A program made the translations under genes and the position numbers. A stretch of DNA of 64,000 bases, from assembly GCA_963691705.1 (NCBI GenBank), contig OY829545.1:58059179-58123178 (forward strand). Direction: 5' to 3'. This document shows positions 9,300 through 21,227 of this stretch, piece after piece (positions within the stretch are counted from its first letter, which is position 1; each line of letters begins with the position of its first letter). The stretch is from Viola odorata. Its lineage: Eukaryota > Streptophyta > Magnoliopsida > Malpighiales > Violaceae. The notes beneath the pieces are model-generated. The model was not told the DNA's origin, did not search any database, and saw only the letters and a list, made by a program, of their open reading frames with translations.

Positions 9300-10927
9300 A
9301 TGCCTCGAGCCACACCTTCTGAAAAGCCCCTCGGTGTGCATGAAATTTTGATGAATGAAACTCCCACTGTGTTGACCACTTTAGAGGATATTCATAAAGA
9401 GTTGGAGAAGTATGATGTAGTCCTGCCCCCTGAGTATTCGATTAAGGTTGCCGATGAGACTATCCGCTTGAATAGTACCTTAGGATCCAACCAACGGGTG
9501 TTATACACGAAAATGTTTATGTATGGTTTTAGGCTCCCGATAGTTTCTTTAGCGGCCACTTTAGTTAATGACCTTGGTTTGAACCCCGCCGAGATATCTC
9601 CGAATGGTTGGTCCTGTATTCATGCTTTTACTACAATCTGTAAGTTGAATGGGATACCTTCCCCCTCTGTTAGATTATTTAGGTATTTCTTCCAGTTATA
9701 TTGTCAGAAGGGTGCATTTCGTTTGGTCCTCGGTGGAATGATGAATTGGTGAAACCTTTCACCAATAATTTTCAAGCCATTGAGTCGTCTGTCCATGGTT
9801 GGAAAGACCATTTCTTTATTGTGGAGTCCAGTCTTTGTTTCTGGAGGACTGGTTTCAATCGAGATGTCCTGGAAGGTCAATGGAAGAAGACCAGTGATCT
9901 CTCTCACCGTCACAAGCGTTAGCTGATAAGCTTATGCTTGTGAGGTCTCCTTTAGATACCCAGAAAGTAGCTATCGGGATTCATCATCAGCCTGTCCTGA
10001 GAGTAAGCCTTCTTTTCTTCTGTGTTTTGATCGATTTCCCTTTTTTCTAACTCTGATATTGGCTTTGTTTTTTACAGAGATACAACCGCCTGAAGTGGAG
10101 AGGCGAAAAGAGCGACAAAAGAAGGGTAAAGCTCTCATTCCGGAAGCTGTTGCCGATTCGCTGGTTTCGGAAAAGCGTAAGAAAAGGAAGGCCGTTGCCA
10201 ATCCTCCGCTCCAGATAAGAGAGCCACTTTCTGTTATTGAGGTTACCGGCTCAGAGTCTACTGTTTAATTCTCCTCTCCGTCTCGCGATTCCAATATAAT
10301 GACTCTTATTACCAAGCGCCCTCGATTGGAAGATGTTCCATCGGAGGATGGGTAGTCGGCTTTAGCGACGCCCAAGGCTACTGGTGTTTCTCAGGTACCG
10401 CCCTCTGGTGGAATGGTTTAGTCAGACACTCTATCTCCTCAGCCGATTTCTGCTGCCGTGGGTGGGACTTTGGTGAGAATGTCTTCCCCTCGTTCGGATC
10501 CCTTTCAGTTTGTTGCGGCTGGATCACAACCTTTATCATCTACGCCTCCAGCCACTCATGGTCCGTCAGATGTTCATTTCATTCCTCGTGTCTCTTCCCC
10601 TCATGACCCTTCTGGTGATTTTGTTGCACATCTTTCTTCTCAAGGTCCCCCCGGCCTACTAACCTACCAGGTGCACTTGAGGCATTTTGGCTCTGAAGGA
10701 TTACGGTCTATGGGAATAGCGAATCCTGCGGGTAATGATTTACGGACCGCTAGGTATCTTTTTGAGATGATAGATATTCCGGCTCATGCCGATGAGGTTG
10801 CCCCTACTTCTTTGGAGGATATTGTTGATAGTGTTCGATTGGCTATGTGGGTAGGACATTGTCGTGTTCGTTCATTGCTAGATCGTTACACTCATGAGTT
10901 GGGGGTGGCCCGTAATGCGGAGGCGAC
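9300..10927 (+). pseudogene. Antisense Transposase_28-type gene of Tat-1, 5' part
   Basis: The first exon (ATG 9300) encodes a domain of the Transposase_28 ('putative gypsy type transposon') kind: ...LYTKMFMYGFRLP...LNPAEISPNGWSC...PSVRLFRYFFQL. The same pattern occurs in genes A and B of Tat-2. The frame breaks near 9710 (1-nt shift; the homology continues in the next frame as ISFGPRWNDE) and again near 9900. A donor GTAAG after 9996 and an acceptor in TTTTTTACAG before 10080 mark an intron where A and B also have one. The second exon has stops at 10266 (TAA), near 10352 and near 10420 (both TAG). It then encodes a second conserved domain (SSQGPPGLLTYQVHL...) and is cut at 10927 by Ogre-1. 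The frame rejoins exactly at 33040. Confidence 0.7.
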
Positions 10928-11869
10928 TGTCGCGCCCCCATGAAAAATTACGAAAAGGTAATTCGCGAGTGTGCAATGAAATTTGGGACCTTCAGATGCT
11001 CGACGTAAAAGGGACGCCTAGCAGCATGCAATGAAGTGGCCACCCTAATTTGGTTGCTAGGTTTTAGGGAACCTTAATCGTCATGGCATAGGAAATATAA
11101 TAAGTAAAAAAACTAAAGGCACAAAAAAAAGGGTCTGGACCCCAGACAAAGGTTCGGGGTCGTATTATGGTCTCGGGAAGGTGTTAGGCACCCGAGTCAC
11201 ATCCGAAAATGGTTACCGGTTGATGAGAGAGGTGTTTTTAAAAGGTGTTTAATGAAAATGCGTTTTGTTTTGAAAAGGGGGACCCTCAGAGGAATCGTCA
11301 CTTTAGTCTCTTTATGATCGTGACATTCAGAAATAATTAATCGTTGAACGGGGTTACCGTTTGAACGTCTTTCGGACGGGGTTACCGTTTATCAAGACCG
11401 ATTGATTATTCTTGAACGTAACGTGATGGGACTGAATTTTCTGTAAGACTGAATGAGCACCCTCTATGTCATCATCGGGCCATGCATGATTAGATTGATT
11501 GATATGTGAACCTATCATGGATTGCTAACAGAGTACAGATTTAAATGATTGATTTTGAAGTGGAAAAACCGATGTGGGATCGAAAGTCCCCATGTACATG
11601 CAGTCAATATATGCAAGAATTTAAAATCACATGAGCATGGCATTTTAAGCAACTCTTTAAACACGTTGTTCATGTGGGTTGATTTTAGTTCTAGCAGTTC
11701 TATATATTATGCGTACGATTAATATTTACGAAAAAGCATTGAATAAATAAAAAGGAATCGAAAGGCGTACTTTCGAGCGAAGCTTGAAATTAAAACCTAC
11801 AAAATGAGAGTGTTAGCGATAGCTTGAGAAATAAATAAGCAATTTTATGAGTGCGAAAATTTAAATGAC

Positions 11870-12475
11870 AGTGGATTGCATGCGTAAAATGATAGATTTT
11901 ACGCATACGAGAATTAAATGCTGAGTTGATTGCATGTGAAAAATGATTGATTTTACGCATACGAGATTTAAGTGCTGAGTTGATTTGCATGCGAAAAATG
12001 ATTGATTTTACGCATACGAAATTGAAATGCTGAGATGATTGCATGTGAAAAATGATTGATTTTACACATACGAGATTTTAGATGCTACGTTGACTTGCAT
12101 GCGAAAAATGATTGATTTTACGCATACGAGAATTAAAATACTACGTTGATTGCATGCGAAAAATGATTGATTTTACGCATACGAGAATTTAAATGCTACG
12201 TTGATTGCATGTGAAAAATGATTGATTTTACACATACGAGTTTTTAGATGCTGTATTGATTGCATGCGAAAAATGATGGATTTTACGCATACGAGAATTT
12301 AAATGTTGTATTGATTGCATGCGAAAAATGATGGATTTTACGCATACGAGAATTAAAATGCTACGTTGATTGCATGTGAAAAATGATTGATTTTACACAT
12401 ACGAGTTTTTAGATGCTGTATTGATTGCATACGAAAAATGATGGATTTTACGCATGCGAGAATTTAAAATGATGA
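11870..12475 (+). repeat. 54-bp tandem repeat array inside the Ogre-1 3' LTR
   Basis: About eleven units of 54-55 bp. Each holds GATTGCATGYGAAAAATGAT, then GATTTTACGCATACGAGA, then a TTAAATGCT-type box. The same array is present in the other LTR at 27220-27830, so it predates insertion of this copy. Confidence 0.85.
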
Positions 12476-13536
12476 TATGATTGCAGAAAAATTGAATGCA
12501 GTTGACGATTCACAGGGGATTTAAAACAGTTGGATAATTTGCAGAAAGTAAATAATTGATATTGCGGAAAAATTTCCAGCAGTTTGCGAAAAATTAAAGC
12601 AGTTGATATTGCGGAAAATAAAACAATTGATATTGCAGAAAATAAAACAGTTGATGTTGCGGAAGAATTTCCAGCAGTTTGCGAAGAATTAAAGCAGTTG
12701 ATATTTACGAGAATTAAAATATGACCGACCATGTAAGCGGTAAAATGAATGACTGAATTTAAATTGCCGAAAGTAAATTGCGGAAATTTAAAGTGCGAAT
12801 AATTTAAACAGTTGATAAGTACAGAAAATTAAACAGTTGATATTGCGAAAAATAATCATACGTATTATTTTTACGAAAAACGTGATCCGAAGTTCGGGAA
12901 AGGATTAAAAATGGGCTGGGCCCAGTTGAAAAAGGAAAAGAAAATTGAAATGGGCCAGGAACTATTCCTGGCCCAAGGAAATAAATAAAACGGTGATGGG
13001 CCAAGCCCATCACCCATGCATATGTGAACAGTGCCGAAACATGGCACTGTTCATCGTCTTCCTTGGTCGCCGGCGCTACTGCCAGTGGCCAAGGTCCGGC
13101 TGCCCTTGCCCATTTCGCGCGATCTTCGTACCGAAACGCTCGTCTCCTCGACGACGTCTCGACCGTACGAAGCTCGAATTTTAATACAAAACCTACCGAG
13201 TTTAATTTCAAAAAAATGACCGAACTGTTAATTATCAAAAACTAATTAATTCGCACAATCTAGCTAACGATTTTTAAAATTGAGAGTATGTAATTAATCT
13301 ACATCATGCATGTGAATTAATAGCACAAAAACAATCAATTTATTTGCTTGAAATCAAGCCAAACGAAATTAAAAAGAAAATGTGCATAAACAAACGAAAA
13401 CGCTAGAGAGAGAAAGCTTACTCTCAAGCTTTTAAACTGGGCGATTGTCGCTCAATATGAGCAAGCTGATCAAGAGGGAGAAGGAGCAAGGATTTCTTGC
13501 AAGATTGGAGCCCATTTTTCGTTCGATGGCAGTGGC

Positions 13537-13544
13537 TATTTATA
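13537..13544 (-). promoter_or_regulatory. TATA box of Ogre-1 3' LTR
   Basis: Minus-strand GGCTATAAATAGCC, conserved in the other LTR at 28890-28897. Confidence 0.6.
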
Positions 13545-14475
13545 GCCGAAGGATCGCGTGGAGGAGGAGAGCGTGGCTGCGAGTGGTGGCCGTTCTTCGT
13601 GCTGGCAGGGCTACGGCCGTGAGGTGGAGGGTCTAGGGTCGAGGGTGATGATGAACGAGGGGACATGAAACCGTTTGAGGCGACGGGAGCAGGCTGCTTG
13701 GTGGCCTGCTCCGCTGCTGCCTTGGACGTACGGTGCATGTGCACCATGCTATTTAAATAGCCAACCGTTGATCTGGTTGACTATTTCTAGTTGACCAGAT
13801 GAACGGTTGTGATCAACTTGACTTTTATTTTATTTAAATGGCCTCGAGCCGAGTCTTGCGAGCAATCGTTCAGACTTTACGAACCGAGGGTATCAGCGCG
13901 TAGAGAAAAATGCGGCGAGTTTAGCCGTATACAACGAATCATGAAAATTTTCCGTTTAACGCGTTTATTTTCTCATTCAAAGATGCGAAACGCGCGAACG
14001 GAAAAATAAAAACGTTATGCCGAAAATTACGCGAAATGTTGTAGACCGTTGCGACCGGAAAAAAATCTAGCAACTAGTTGATGGAAAACATTTTAAAGTA
14101 GAGCTATTTTCTGAGCAGACTTACTCGGGTCCAATAAAAGCTCGAATAAAAATACTAAAAAATGCGCGAAAATACAAAAAATTCTAAAATTCACGTGATG
14201 ACCTAAAACGAAGAAAAAACTAGCAAACGACTGCCGGATAGTCAAAAATGTGATTTTTAAGGCTAAAAATAATATTGACAATAATAATGAAAATATGTGT
14301 CGAAAAATTAAAAACGCGATTTCGAAAGCTGACGATGCTAACGATGATACTAAAATGCAACGAAACACCTGAGAATGCTAGCGACAGTGAATTAACTGAA
14401 AATGACTGTAAATTAACTAAATAACAGAAATGCTAAAATTGATAAAAAAATGGCGTCAAAATTCGGGTATCAACA

Positions 14476-14490
14476 GTTGCCCCCTCTTTA
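14476..14490 (-). promoter_or_regulatory. Polypurine tract of Ogre-1
   Basis: The minus strand reads GTAAAGAGGGGGCAAC directly before the 3' LTR start TGTTGATACC. This is the expected position and composition for priming of plus-strand DNA synthesis. Confidence 0.65.
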
Positions 14491-14559
14491 CTGTCTTATC
14501 GAAGGATTTGATAAGCAGTAAAGACAGTTGCCCCTATATATCCGAATTTTGGTGACACC

Positions 14560-15640
14560 GCAGGTCTTACCTCAAGCTTACAGTGATGATGTCGCTTTGG
14601 GAGGAGGCAGTTGATTGATGTCACTCTGGGAGGAGGAGATTGATTGATGCTGTCACTGGGGATAAAAGGTGATTGCTTGATGTCGCTCTGGGAGGAGGAG
14701 ATTGTTGTCGCTCTGGGAGGAGATAGGTTGTTGATCCTGCAAAGATATAAGCTTAGCTCTATTCGGACATCGAGAGAAACATAAGTTGCAGGAAATGTAA
14801 ATGATAACCACTCTACCGGGGACGGAAAGTGATTTTACGAGAATGTAAATGACAGCTCCACTAGGGGGTCTAACATGCAACAGACGTTGCCCAGGGAGGA
14901 TAATGCGCGATTCGCAGAAGTATGAATGATTTGTCCTAATGATGTCACTCTAGGAGGAGGAAATAATTATGCAGAAATGTAGAATTATGTGAAGGATGTC
15001 ACTCTGAGAGGGGAAGAAATGCTAGGGCTAAAAAGGTAAGACTAAGCTATGCTATTACTCTGGGAGGAGAAGAAATGCTTGATGCTGAAAACTAAACTAT
15101 GATGTCGCTCTGGGAGAAGGAGAAGTGCTAAGGCTGAAAATTAAGTGTTGTCACTCTAGGAGGAGGTGAATGCTAAGGCTGAAAATTTAAACAACGTCGA
15201 TTCCCGTCGGAGAAGGCGCGAGATGCGGAAATTAAACTAAGGTCACTCTGGGAGGAGAAGAATGCTAAGGCTGAAAACTAACTGCTGTCACTCTGGGAGG
15301 AGAAGAATGCTAAGGCTGAAAACTAAGTGCTGTCACTCTGGGAGGAGAAGAATGCTAAGGCTAAAAACTAAGTGTTGTCACTCTAGGAGGAGAAGAATGC
15401 TAAGGCTAAGAATTTAAACAATGTCGATTCCCGTAGGAGAAGGCGCGAGATGCGGAAATTAAACTAAGGTCACTCTGGGAGGAGAAGAATGCTAAGGCTG
15501 AAAACTAAGTGTTGTCACTCTGGGAGGAGAAGAATGCTAAGGTTGAAAACTAAGTGATGTCACTCTAGGAGGAGAAGAATGCTAAGGCTGAAAACTAAGT
15601 GCTGTCACTCTAGGAGGAGAAGAATGCTAATGCTAGCGGC
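14560..15640 (-). repeat. 45-bp tandem repeat array in the Ogre-1 3' region
   Basis: Units share CACTCTGGGAGGAGAAG and AATGCTAAGGCTGAAAAC. From about 15240 the period is a regular 45 bp, interrupted by a longer unit with GTCGATTCCCGT that occurs twice (about 15195 and 15420), suggesting a higher-order unit. Copies before 15000 are diverged and irregular. There is no coding capacity. Confidence 0.85.
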
Positions 15641-16179
15641 CTTGATATGAACCTAGAATGCGTCTACGTCCTGCTCAGGAGGTAACGACCCCAAGGACAA
15701 AACTTTCCCACGATTTGCAGCCGTAAGCAGTCCTCACCTGATATTAGTGTTTGCACTCACGCTCTGAAACAAGGCTAAGTGTTTTACGCTCATAAAGATG
15801 CAACTAACATGATACATAATTTACAGTTCGCAATGTCAATCCGAGTGAATAGACTTCGAATGAAGATGCACATACACGGGCGTTCTAATAATCGATGGGA
15901 CTTTTACGGAAAAGAATGAAAGGACATGAAAAGTCCAGAAAGGAGTTTGTTTTGGGAAAAGATTGCTTTGCTGGAGAGTTGGAAGGCTTTTGATGAGTGA
16001 TGTTTTCTTGATAGGCCCTGATGAGGGCGAGGGGTGCGAGCTCTTTCGCTTTTTGCTGGGGATGCTTTCTGGACAGAGTGTGTGAGCTCTGGGATCCTTG
16101 TTGGGGGTGCTCTTCGTTCGGCCAGGGGCCCTTTTCTTGAGCCTTCATTGGGGGAGCGTCGCCGCTGTTCCTTTTGCGA

Positions 16180-16400
16180 CTCACTACTTGAGTTGGCCTG
16201 GGCCCCCTTTTTCTTCTCGGGCCCTCACTGGGGAGGCTTGCTGTGAGATTTCTCGAGTTGGCCTTGGGCCTCCTTTGCTCGAGTTCACTGGGGACGATTG
16301 CTTTGAGATTTCTCGAGTTGGCCTTGGGCCTCTTTTTGGCTCGAGTTTACCGGAGAAAGTTTTCTTCGAGATTTCTCGAACTGAGTTGTCCCCGGGCTGT
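16180..16400 (-). repeat. Three-copy, roughly 60-bp tandem repeat
   Basis: Three units built on GAGATTTCTCGAGTTGGCC, then TTGGGCCTC and CTCGAGTT. They read open in several frames, which explains some long spurious frames here. Confidence 0.75.
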
Positions 16401-16446
16401 GCTTGCTTTGTCTCTTCGATTGTTTGTATTATTCGAAGGTCTCTGA

Positions 16447-16597
16447 GCATTTTCTTTCTTTTCTTTTCTTTTCCATTTTCCCTTTTCTCTTTTCTTTTTC
16501 TTTTTTCTTTTTTTTCTTTTTCTTTTTTCTTTTCTTTTTCTCTCTTTTCTTTTTCTCTCTCTCTCTTTTTTTTTTCTTTATTCCCCCCCTTTTAGAT
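16447..16597 (-). repeat. 150-bp polypyrimidine tract (polypurine on element strand)
   Basis: Almost uninterrupted TTTTC/TTTC on the plus strand, hence AAAAG/GAAAG on the Ogre-1 coding strand, about 2 kb upstream of its 3' LTR. Not a gene; a Lys/Glu-only frame across it is an artefact. Confidence 0.8.
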
Positions 16598-17269
16598 TTG
16601 ATTTGAAATGCAACAGAGCAGAGCAAGCACAGCCGTCGTCTTGATCTCTTCCCCTTTTGTCTTGAGGCCTCGGCCTTCGTCGTTGCTGCTTCTTCGGTGA
16701 TAGTCCTTAGCGATCTCCTGGTGACCTTTTTCGTCTCCTTCATCGTGTTCTTGGACTCGACGTGCTCATATTTCCGGCTGGCAATTTTAGCTGAAATTGC
16801 TCTTTGGTTCCCGGGGTATGAGTGATAGTGAAGGTTTGGGGAGTGATGACATACATGGTGAAAGAGGGAAGAAACGAAAAAAGTGGAGAAAATCATCAAA
16901 AGTCCCATGTCATTTTATAGCTATCCCATGTCTAAATGCGCATGTACCCTGGATATTATGCGAACTCAACTAGTATCTAGTCAGGCCCTTACACTCATGA
17001 AGGATACGCCGCGATGGCTAAAAAAATGCTTACCGGGATTTGTCTATCACTGCTTACGTCGGAGCAAACCGCGGATATAAGAGCAAACAGGTAATATCAT
17101 GCATGGCACGTAATTTAGATGGATGCTTGATTTTAACAGAGGGATTGGAAATTCCCGACCTATGCAATGCATGAAATGCTTATGAGAGTAGTATGCTTTT
17201 GTTTTAGCCGGGCTAAAAAGGGATTTTGATTGATTTTTTGATTTTTGATTGATGGGTGGTTTGACTGCT

Positions 17270-17446
17270 AGAGGGTTTCATTGCTAGACGTTTGATGGCT
17301 AGACGTTTGATTGCTAGACGTTTGATTGCTAGATGTTTGATTGCTAGATGGTTTGATTGCTAGACGTTTGATTGCTATATGGTTTGATTGCTAGATGGTT
17401 TGATTGCTAGATGGTTTGATTGCTAGATGGTTGATTGCTAGACGTG
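17270..17446 (-). repeat. 15-17-bp tandem repeat (GATTGCTAGAYG)
   Basis: About eleven consecutive copies of TTTGATTGCTAGATGG and variants. It is the second short-period array in the 3' region of Ogre-1. Confidence 0.85.
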
Positions 17447-18984
17447 GGGGATGACTTATTTGAAAAGTTCTACTGAGAACCTAAGGTTGCCCCCAGTGGG
17501 CCAGACGACCGTACTCGACTTAAAGCTAACAAAGCGAGCAGGAATGAAAACAAATTTAAATAAAGGGGAAAGAAAGATGGACTCCCCTGAACTATGCAGC
17601 GGGGCTGCCAGGGCGTCTTCCACAAGCTCCACGCTGATGACAGCGAGATGCTTCCAGTCCCTGTGAGATGCAGAGGGGACAACAGAAAGGGAAATCAATT
17701 TGAGAACGAAAAGGAGATAAGTTCAGGGATTCTCCCTTCTTTTAACTCGGCTTTTCGAGGATGCCTATGACGTGGTCCCAGCTCCGGGACGCCTTGCTTA
17801 GATGCGCTGATTGGTTTCTTTTTCAGCTGCTTCGCGGGAACCGCCGATCCAGGTTGAAGGGAGGATGAGATCCGCCTTTGGTCCATTTGCTTACCGGTCC
17901 TTGCTAGACCTTTGTTGATGGGCTTCGTGATTGCTCGGGGGTAAAGGGGAAATCCTCTGTCCCCGAAATGTGCAGCGAGGTTGCAAGGGCATATGCTTAC
18001 CGTTCTTATGCAGGCAACGAATGGGGGTAATCCAGTCCCTAACAAAGATATGGCAAGAACTAATGAGGAGTAAATGCAAGATGATTTTTGGCAAAAGTAA
18101 TTTGATTGATAAGTTTTTAAGTTCTCCCTTTTAGACGGGCCATCCGTGGGTCACTGAGGTTGGTTGATGATAGCTTTGTTTTTAGATGCTTTGCCGCAGT
18201 TCTCGCCTTGGCGTGGGTGATACTTACAGTCTCCCTGTCCCTCAATTAAAGGATTGATCTCCACCGTGTTGATCATGGTACGGATGTCGGAACCTTCTTG
18301 AACAAGACCGCATTAAGTATGTTGATGGTGGCCCTAGGAGGACAGCTTTTTGTCGTGCTTTTCCCCAGGAGTTGTTGCCTATAAGGGTGCGCTGGGTGAC
18401 CATGGCCTCTTGGTGATGAGCTCCTCCGAATAGGTGAACGGAGATGGGAGTCGATGTTGCTAGTGTTCCGACAGCTCGGCCGGCGTAGGATGGGCTTTGT
18501 GACTTTGGTCCAGCATTTTAGTCCTTTGAGACTGGTTGTTTGCGATGCCGATTGTGTCGGTAGCACTGCGTGGAAAAGAAATTTCGCTTTAGATGGCGAT
18601 GGTTTGCCTTAAAATCTTTCCTGATTCGCTCTTGAAGGTGGCCTGCTGCGGCAATTCAAGAGCTGCTACGAGCGGAACTCCCTGGTTCTATCGCGATGAC
18701 GAGCTGAGGCGTGGGACCTTACGTCCCTGCAAAACTTAAAATTGATTAGTGGCGTTAGTCTAAGTGACGTGTCTTACATCTCGAGCCACTCCTGGGGAGC
18801 CACCTATGTCATGCCTCCTTTTGTCCTCTCACAAGTTTTAAGAAAAAGGGGACAACAAATTTTAAAACAATAAGCATCTCCTGAAAAAAACTTATTTTAT
18901 TCACTTCAGGACAAATGTTTGTGATAGATTGTCATGATAAAACCCTATGTCCTTGGTCTGGCCGAATGCTCAGTTCGCGACGCT
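17447..18984 (-). other. Non-coding 3' region of Ogre-1
   Basis: This lies between the integrase stop and the repeat arrays. I see no conserved gene. Confidence 0.5.
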
Positions 18985-19878
18985 TCAGGCAAAGTACATC
19001 TTGACAGCATCGGCATTCACCGGTCTTAGGAGATCGTCTCCATCCATATTGGTTAGCACTAGGGCACCCCCTGAGAATGCACTCTTTACCAGATATGGGC
19101 CCTCATACCTTAGGGCCCACTTTCTTTGACTGGCCTCCTGATGAGGGAGAATCTTCTTCAGCATTAAATCCCCGGCCTCGAACTTGCGAGGTCGCACTTT
19201 CTTGTTATAAGCATTGGTCATTCTTTGCTGATATAATTGTGCATGGCAGATAGTGGCCAAACGCTTTTTGGGAAGGAGGTTCAGCTGCTCGTACCTCACT
19301 CTCGCCCAATCTGATTCTTCTACTTCAGACTCTGCCAGGATTCTGAGAGAAGGGATTTCTACTTCAAGGGGAATTACGGCTTCCATGCCGTAAACTAATG
19401 AGTTGCCCCTGTAGATGTACGGGTTGTTATCCGGTAAGCATGCAGCGCGAAGGGAAGCATGTCATGCCAATCCTTGTGAGTGATTACCATCTTTTGGATG
19501 ATCTTCTTTAAGCTTTTGTTTGACAGGTTTAAGCTCAAGTTTCAATGGGATGCGATGCTCACCTATCCCGGGATCAAGACCTGGCACATCGGCGTACGAC
19601 CATGCGGATACGTCCGAGTAGTCTTTGAGGAGGGAGATCAAACTTTCCCTCTGAGTCGTATCCAAGGTAGTTCCGATCTTGACCAACTTCTGACTCTCAT
19701 TGCTTGCCCCCAAATTTACTTCGTCCAATTCCTCCCGATGAGGGGTTATTTCCTTTTCTGAGCTTTCTAGTAAACGGGTCAGTTCGTCGGAGATTTCGGC
19801 TTTGTCTTCGGTCGTAGCGATGATTTCTTCGCCAGTAAAGACATAAGTTTTATCATGACAATCCGAACTAACATTCAT
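18985..19878 (-). pseudogene. Ogre-1 pol remnant: RT start fused to integrase C terminus
   Basis: The minus strand begins with the linker into RT (...VSAWSYADVPGLDPGIGEHRI...PVKQKLKE), the well-conserved start of Tat-clade reverse transcriptase. Near 19500-19515 the sequence changes within a few codons to the integrase tail (KMVITHKDWHDMLPFAL...TRTSTGAT). A short gap and frameshift near 19405 follow, and then 19386-18985 encode the usual Ogre integrase end (MEAVIPLEVEIPS...LVKSAFSGGALVL...VNADAVKMYFA). Everything between, about 3-4 kb in relatives (RT palm with YVDD, RNase H, integrase zinc finger and DDE core), is gone. The join lies at a short AAGAAGATCATCC stretch that fits both sides, so a microhomology deletion is plausible. 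Confidence 0.85.
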
Positions 19879-20259
19879 CCTGAAATTAAAAATGTGAAAA
19901 AAGAGATGCGTAAAATGAAAATTGCATACATATTTGATTTTTAACAGAAGGGGAACGTGAGTTCCTACAAAAAGGTTTTCATAAGAAAACGTGCAAACAT
20001 GTGTTTTTTCTAAAAGAAGTAATTACGAAGAGACATCCGGAAGCATGGTGATGGTCCAGTTGCACACAGACTCCCCTAACTTCTTAGCGAAAATGACTGA
20101 ACCAGACGACGATTCCTCTTCTCCCAGAGCGCAGATACGGAGGTCCAATACCTTGACTAGACTTCCATTGATGGTTTCGGCTGCGAAGGGGAACGTGGTT
20201 CTGATATGGGGGATTGGCATCTTGCCCCCTGGCGTAGAACGTCCAAATAGCTTAGCCAG

Positions 20260-21206
20260 CTACTTTTCTTTCTTTTCTTGGGCAATTCTGACGAAATCGG
20301 CCTTGCCAGGTTGGTACCCTAACCCAAAATGATCTCCGAAGCTTTTCGGAGGTGCCCAGTTTTTTGATCCTTGTAAATCGGTGCGGAGTCGTTTTCCCAG
20401 CTGGAAGCTTCCCTCTGGCATTGACTTAGTAGTGGTTTTGGCTATCTTAGATTTTGAGGCTTTGCAAACGGGGGATCCTTCCTTGATCCCATCCGCGTTG
20501 ACGATTTTGAAGGCTTGGAAAGAACTCTCCAAGGTTTCAGCAGTTTCGATGTAAGGCACGGATGCATGCTTGGCCAAGATCAAGGCTTCTTCTGCCTTTA
20601 TCGTGACAAAGGCATTGTCCTTGACATATTTGAGGCACTGGTGCAGGGAAGAGGGGACGGCTCCTGCTGAATGGATCTCGAGCCGTCCTAGAAGCATGCT
20701 ATAAGCGGGCTGGATTTCCATGATCTGGAACGTCAAGGCAAAAGTATGGGGCCCTATGACCATATCCAACTCAAAGTTCCCGATGATCTCTCGAGTGGTT
20801 CCATCGAAAGCCCTAGCCATCATTCCGCTGGGTTTCATGTGAGAGAAGTCGACCGGCAGTTGCTCGAGGATATGCCTGGGCATGACATTAAGTGCGGACC
20901 CATTGTCGATTAGGGCCTTGGCTATGACGTGCCCCTTACATTCTACAGTGATGTATAGGGCCTTGTTGTGATCTCTTCCTGAGGGGTCAATCTCTCCTTT
21001 AGAGAAGGAAATGCCGCTTAAGGCTTGAATCCTTCCGACAAGATTTTCCACCCTTCGGTGGTGATATCCTTAGTCACGAAGGCTTGTTTCAGGACTTTTA
21101 AGAGAGCCTGGCGATGAGGCTCTGAAGTAAGGATCAGCTCCATGATGGAAATGCGAGCTGGGGTTTTCTTTAGTTGTTCGATGATGCTGAACTCACTCTG
21201 TTTCAT
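20260..21206 (-). pseudogene. Ogre-1 aspartic protease
   Basis: The retropepsin domain is recognisable by IDNGSALNVMP (active-site D-N-G-S-A, near 20890-20915) and the flap/C-terminal pattern ...IGPHTFALTFQIMEIQPAYSMLLGR. A preceding segment (KQSEFSIIEQLKKTPARISIMEL...DITTEG) is the usual gag-protease linker of Ogre elements. It lies in another frame, so there is a 1-nt shift near 21045. The protease would cleave the Gag-Pol polyprotein. Downstream of 20260 further fragments (20220-20023) continue the linker to RT after stops. Confidence 0.8.
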
Positions 21207-21227
21207 GATTTTGATGAACTCGGCTGT

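Larger units (their letters stand above)
10928..14475 (-). repeat. 3' LTR of Ogre-1 (3548 bp)
   Basis: Near-identical to 26274-33034 without the nested element there. It contains an array of about eleven 54-55-bp units (11870-12475). The inner border is followed by GTTGCCCCCTCTTTAC, which on the minus strand is the polypurine tract. Small open frames inside it occur in both LTRs and look fortuitous. Confidence 0.9.

Noticed and set aside
12804..13238. Frames of 60-144 codons inside the Ogre-1 LTRs (also 28148-28598 and 13424-13747)
   Set aside because: Several overlap on both strands and recur in both LTRs only because the LTRs are copies.
14560..15640. CRISPR-like look of the 45-bp array
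   Set aside because: Units are repetitive along their full length with no unique spacers, and this is plant nuclear DNA.
16429..16908. 159-codon minus-strand frame rich in Lys/Glu
   Set aside because: It arises from the 150-bp polypyrimidine tract; composition is repeat-driven and there is no domain.
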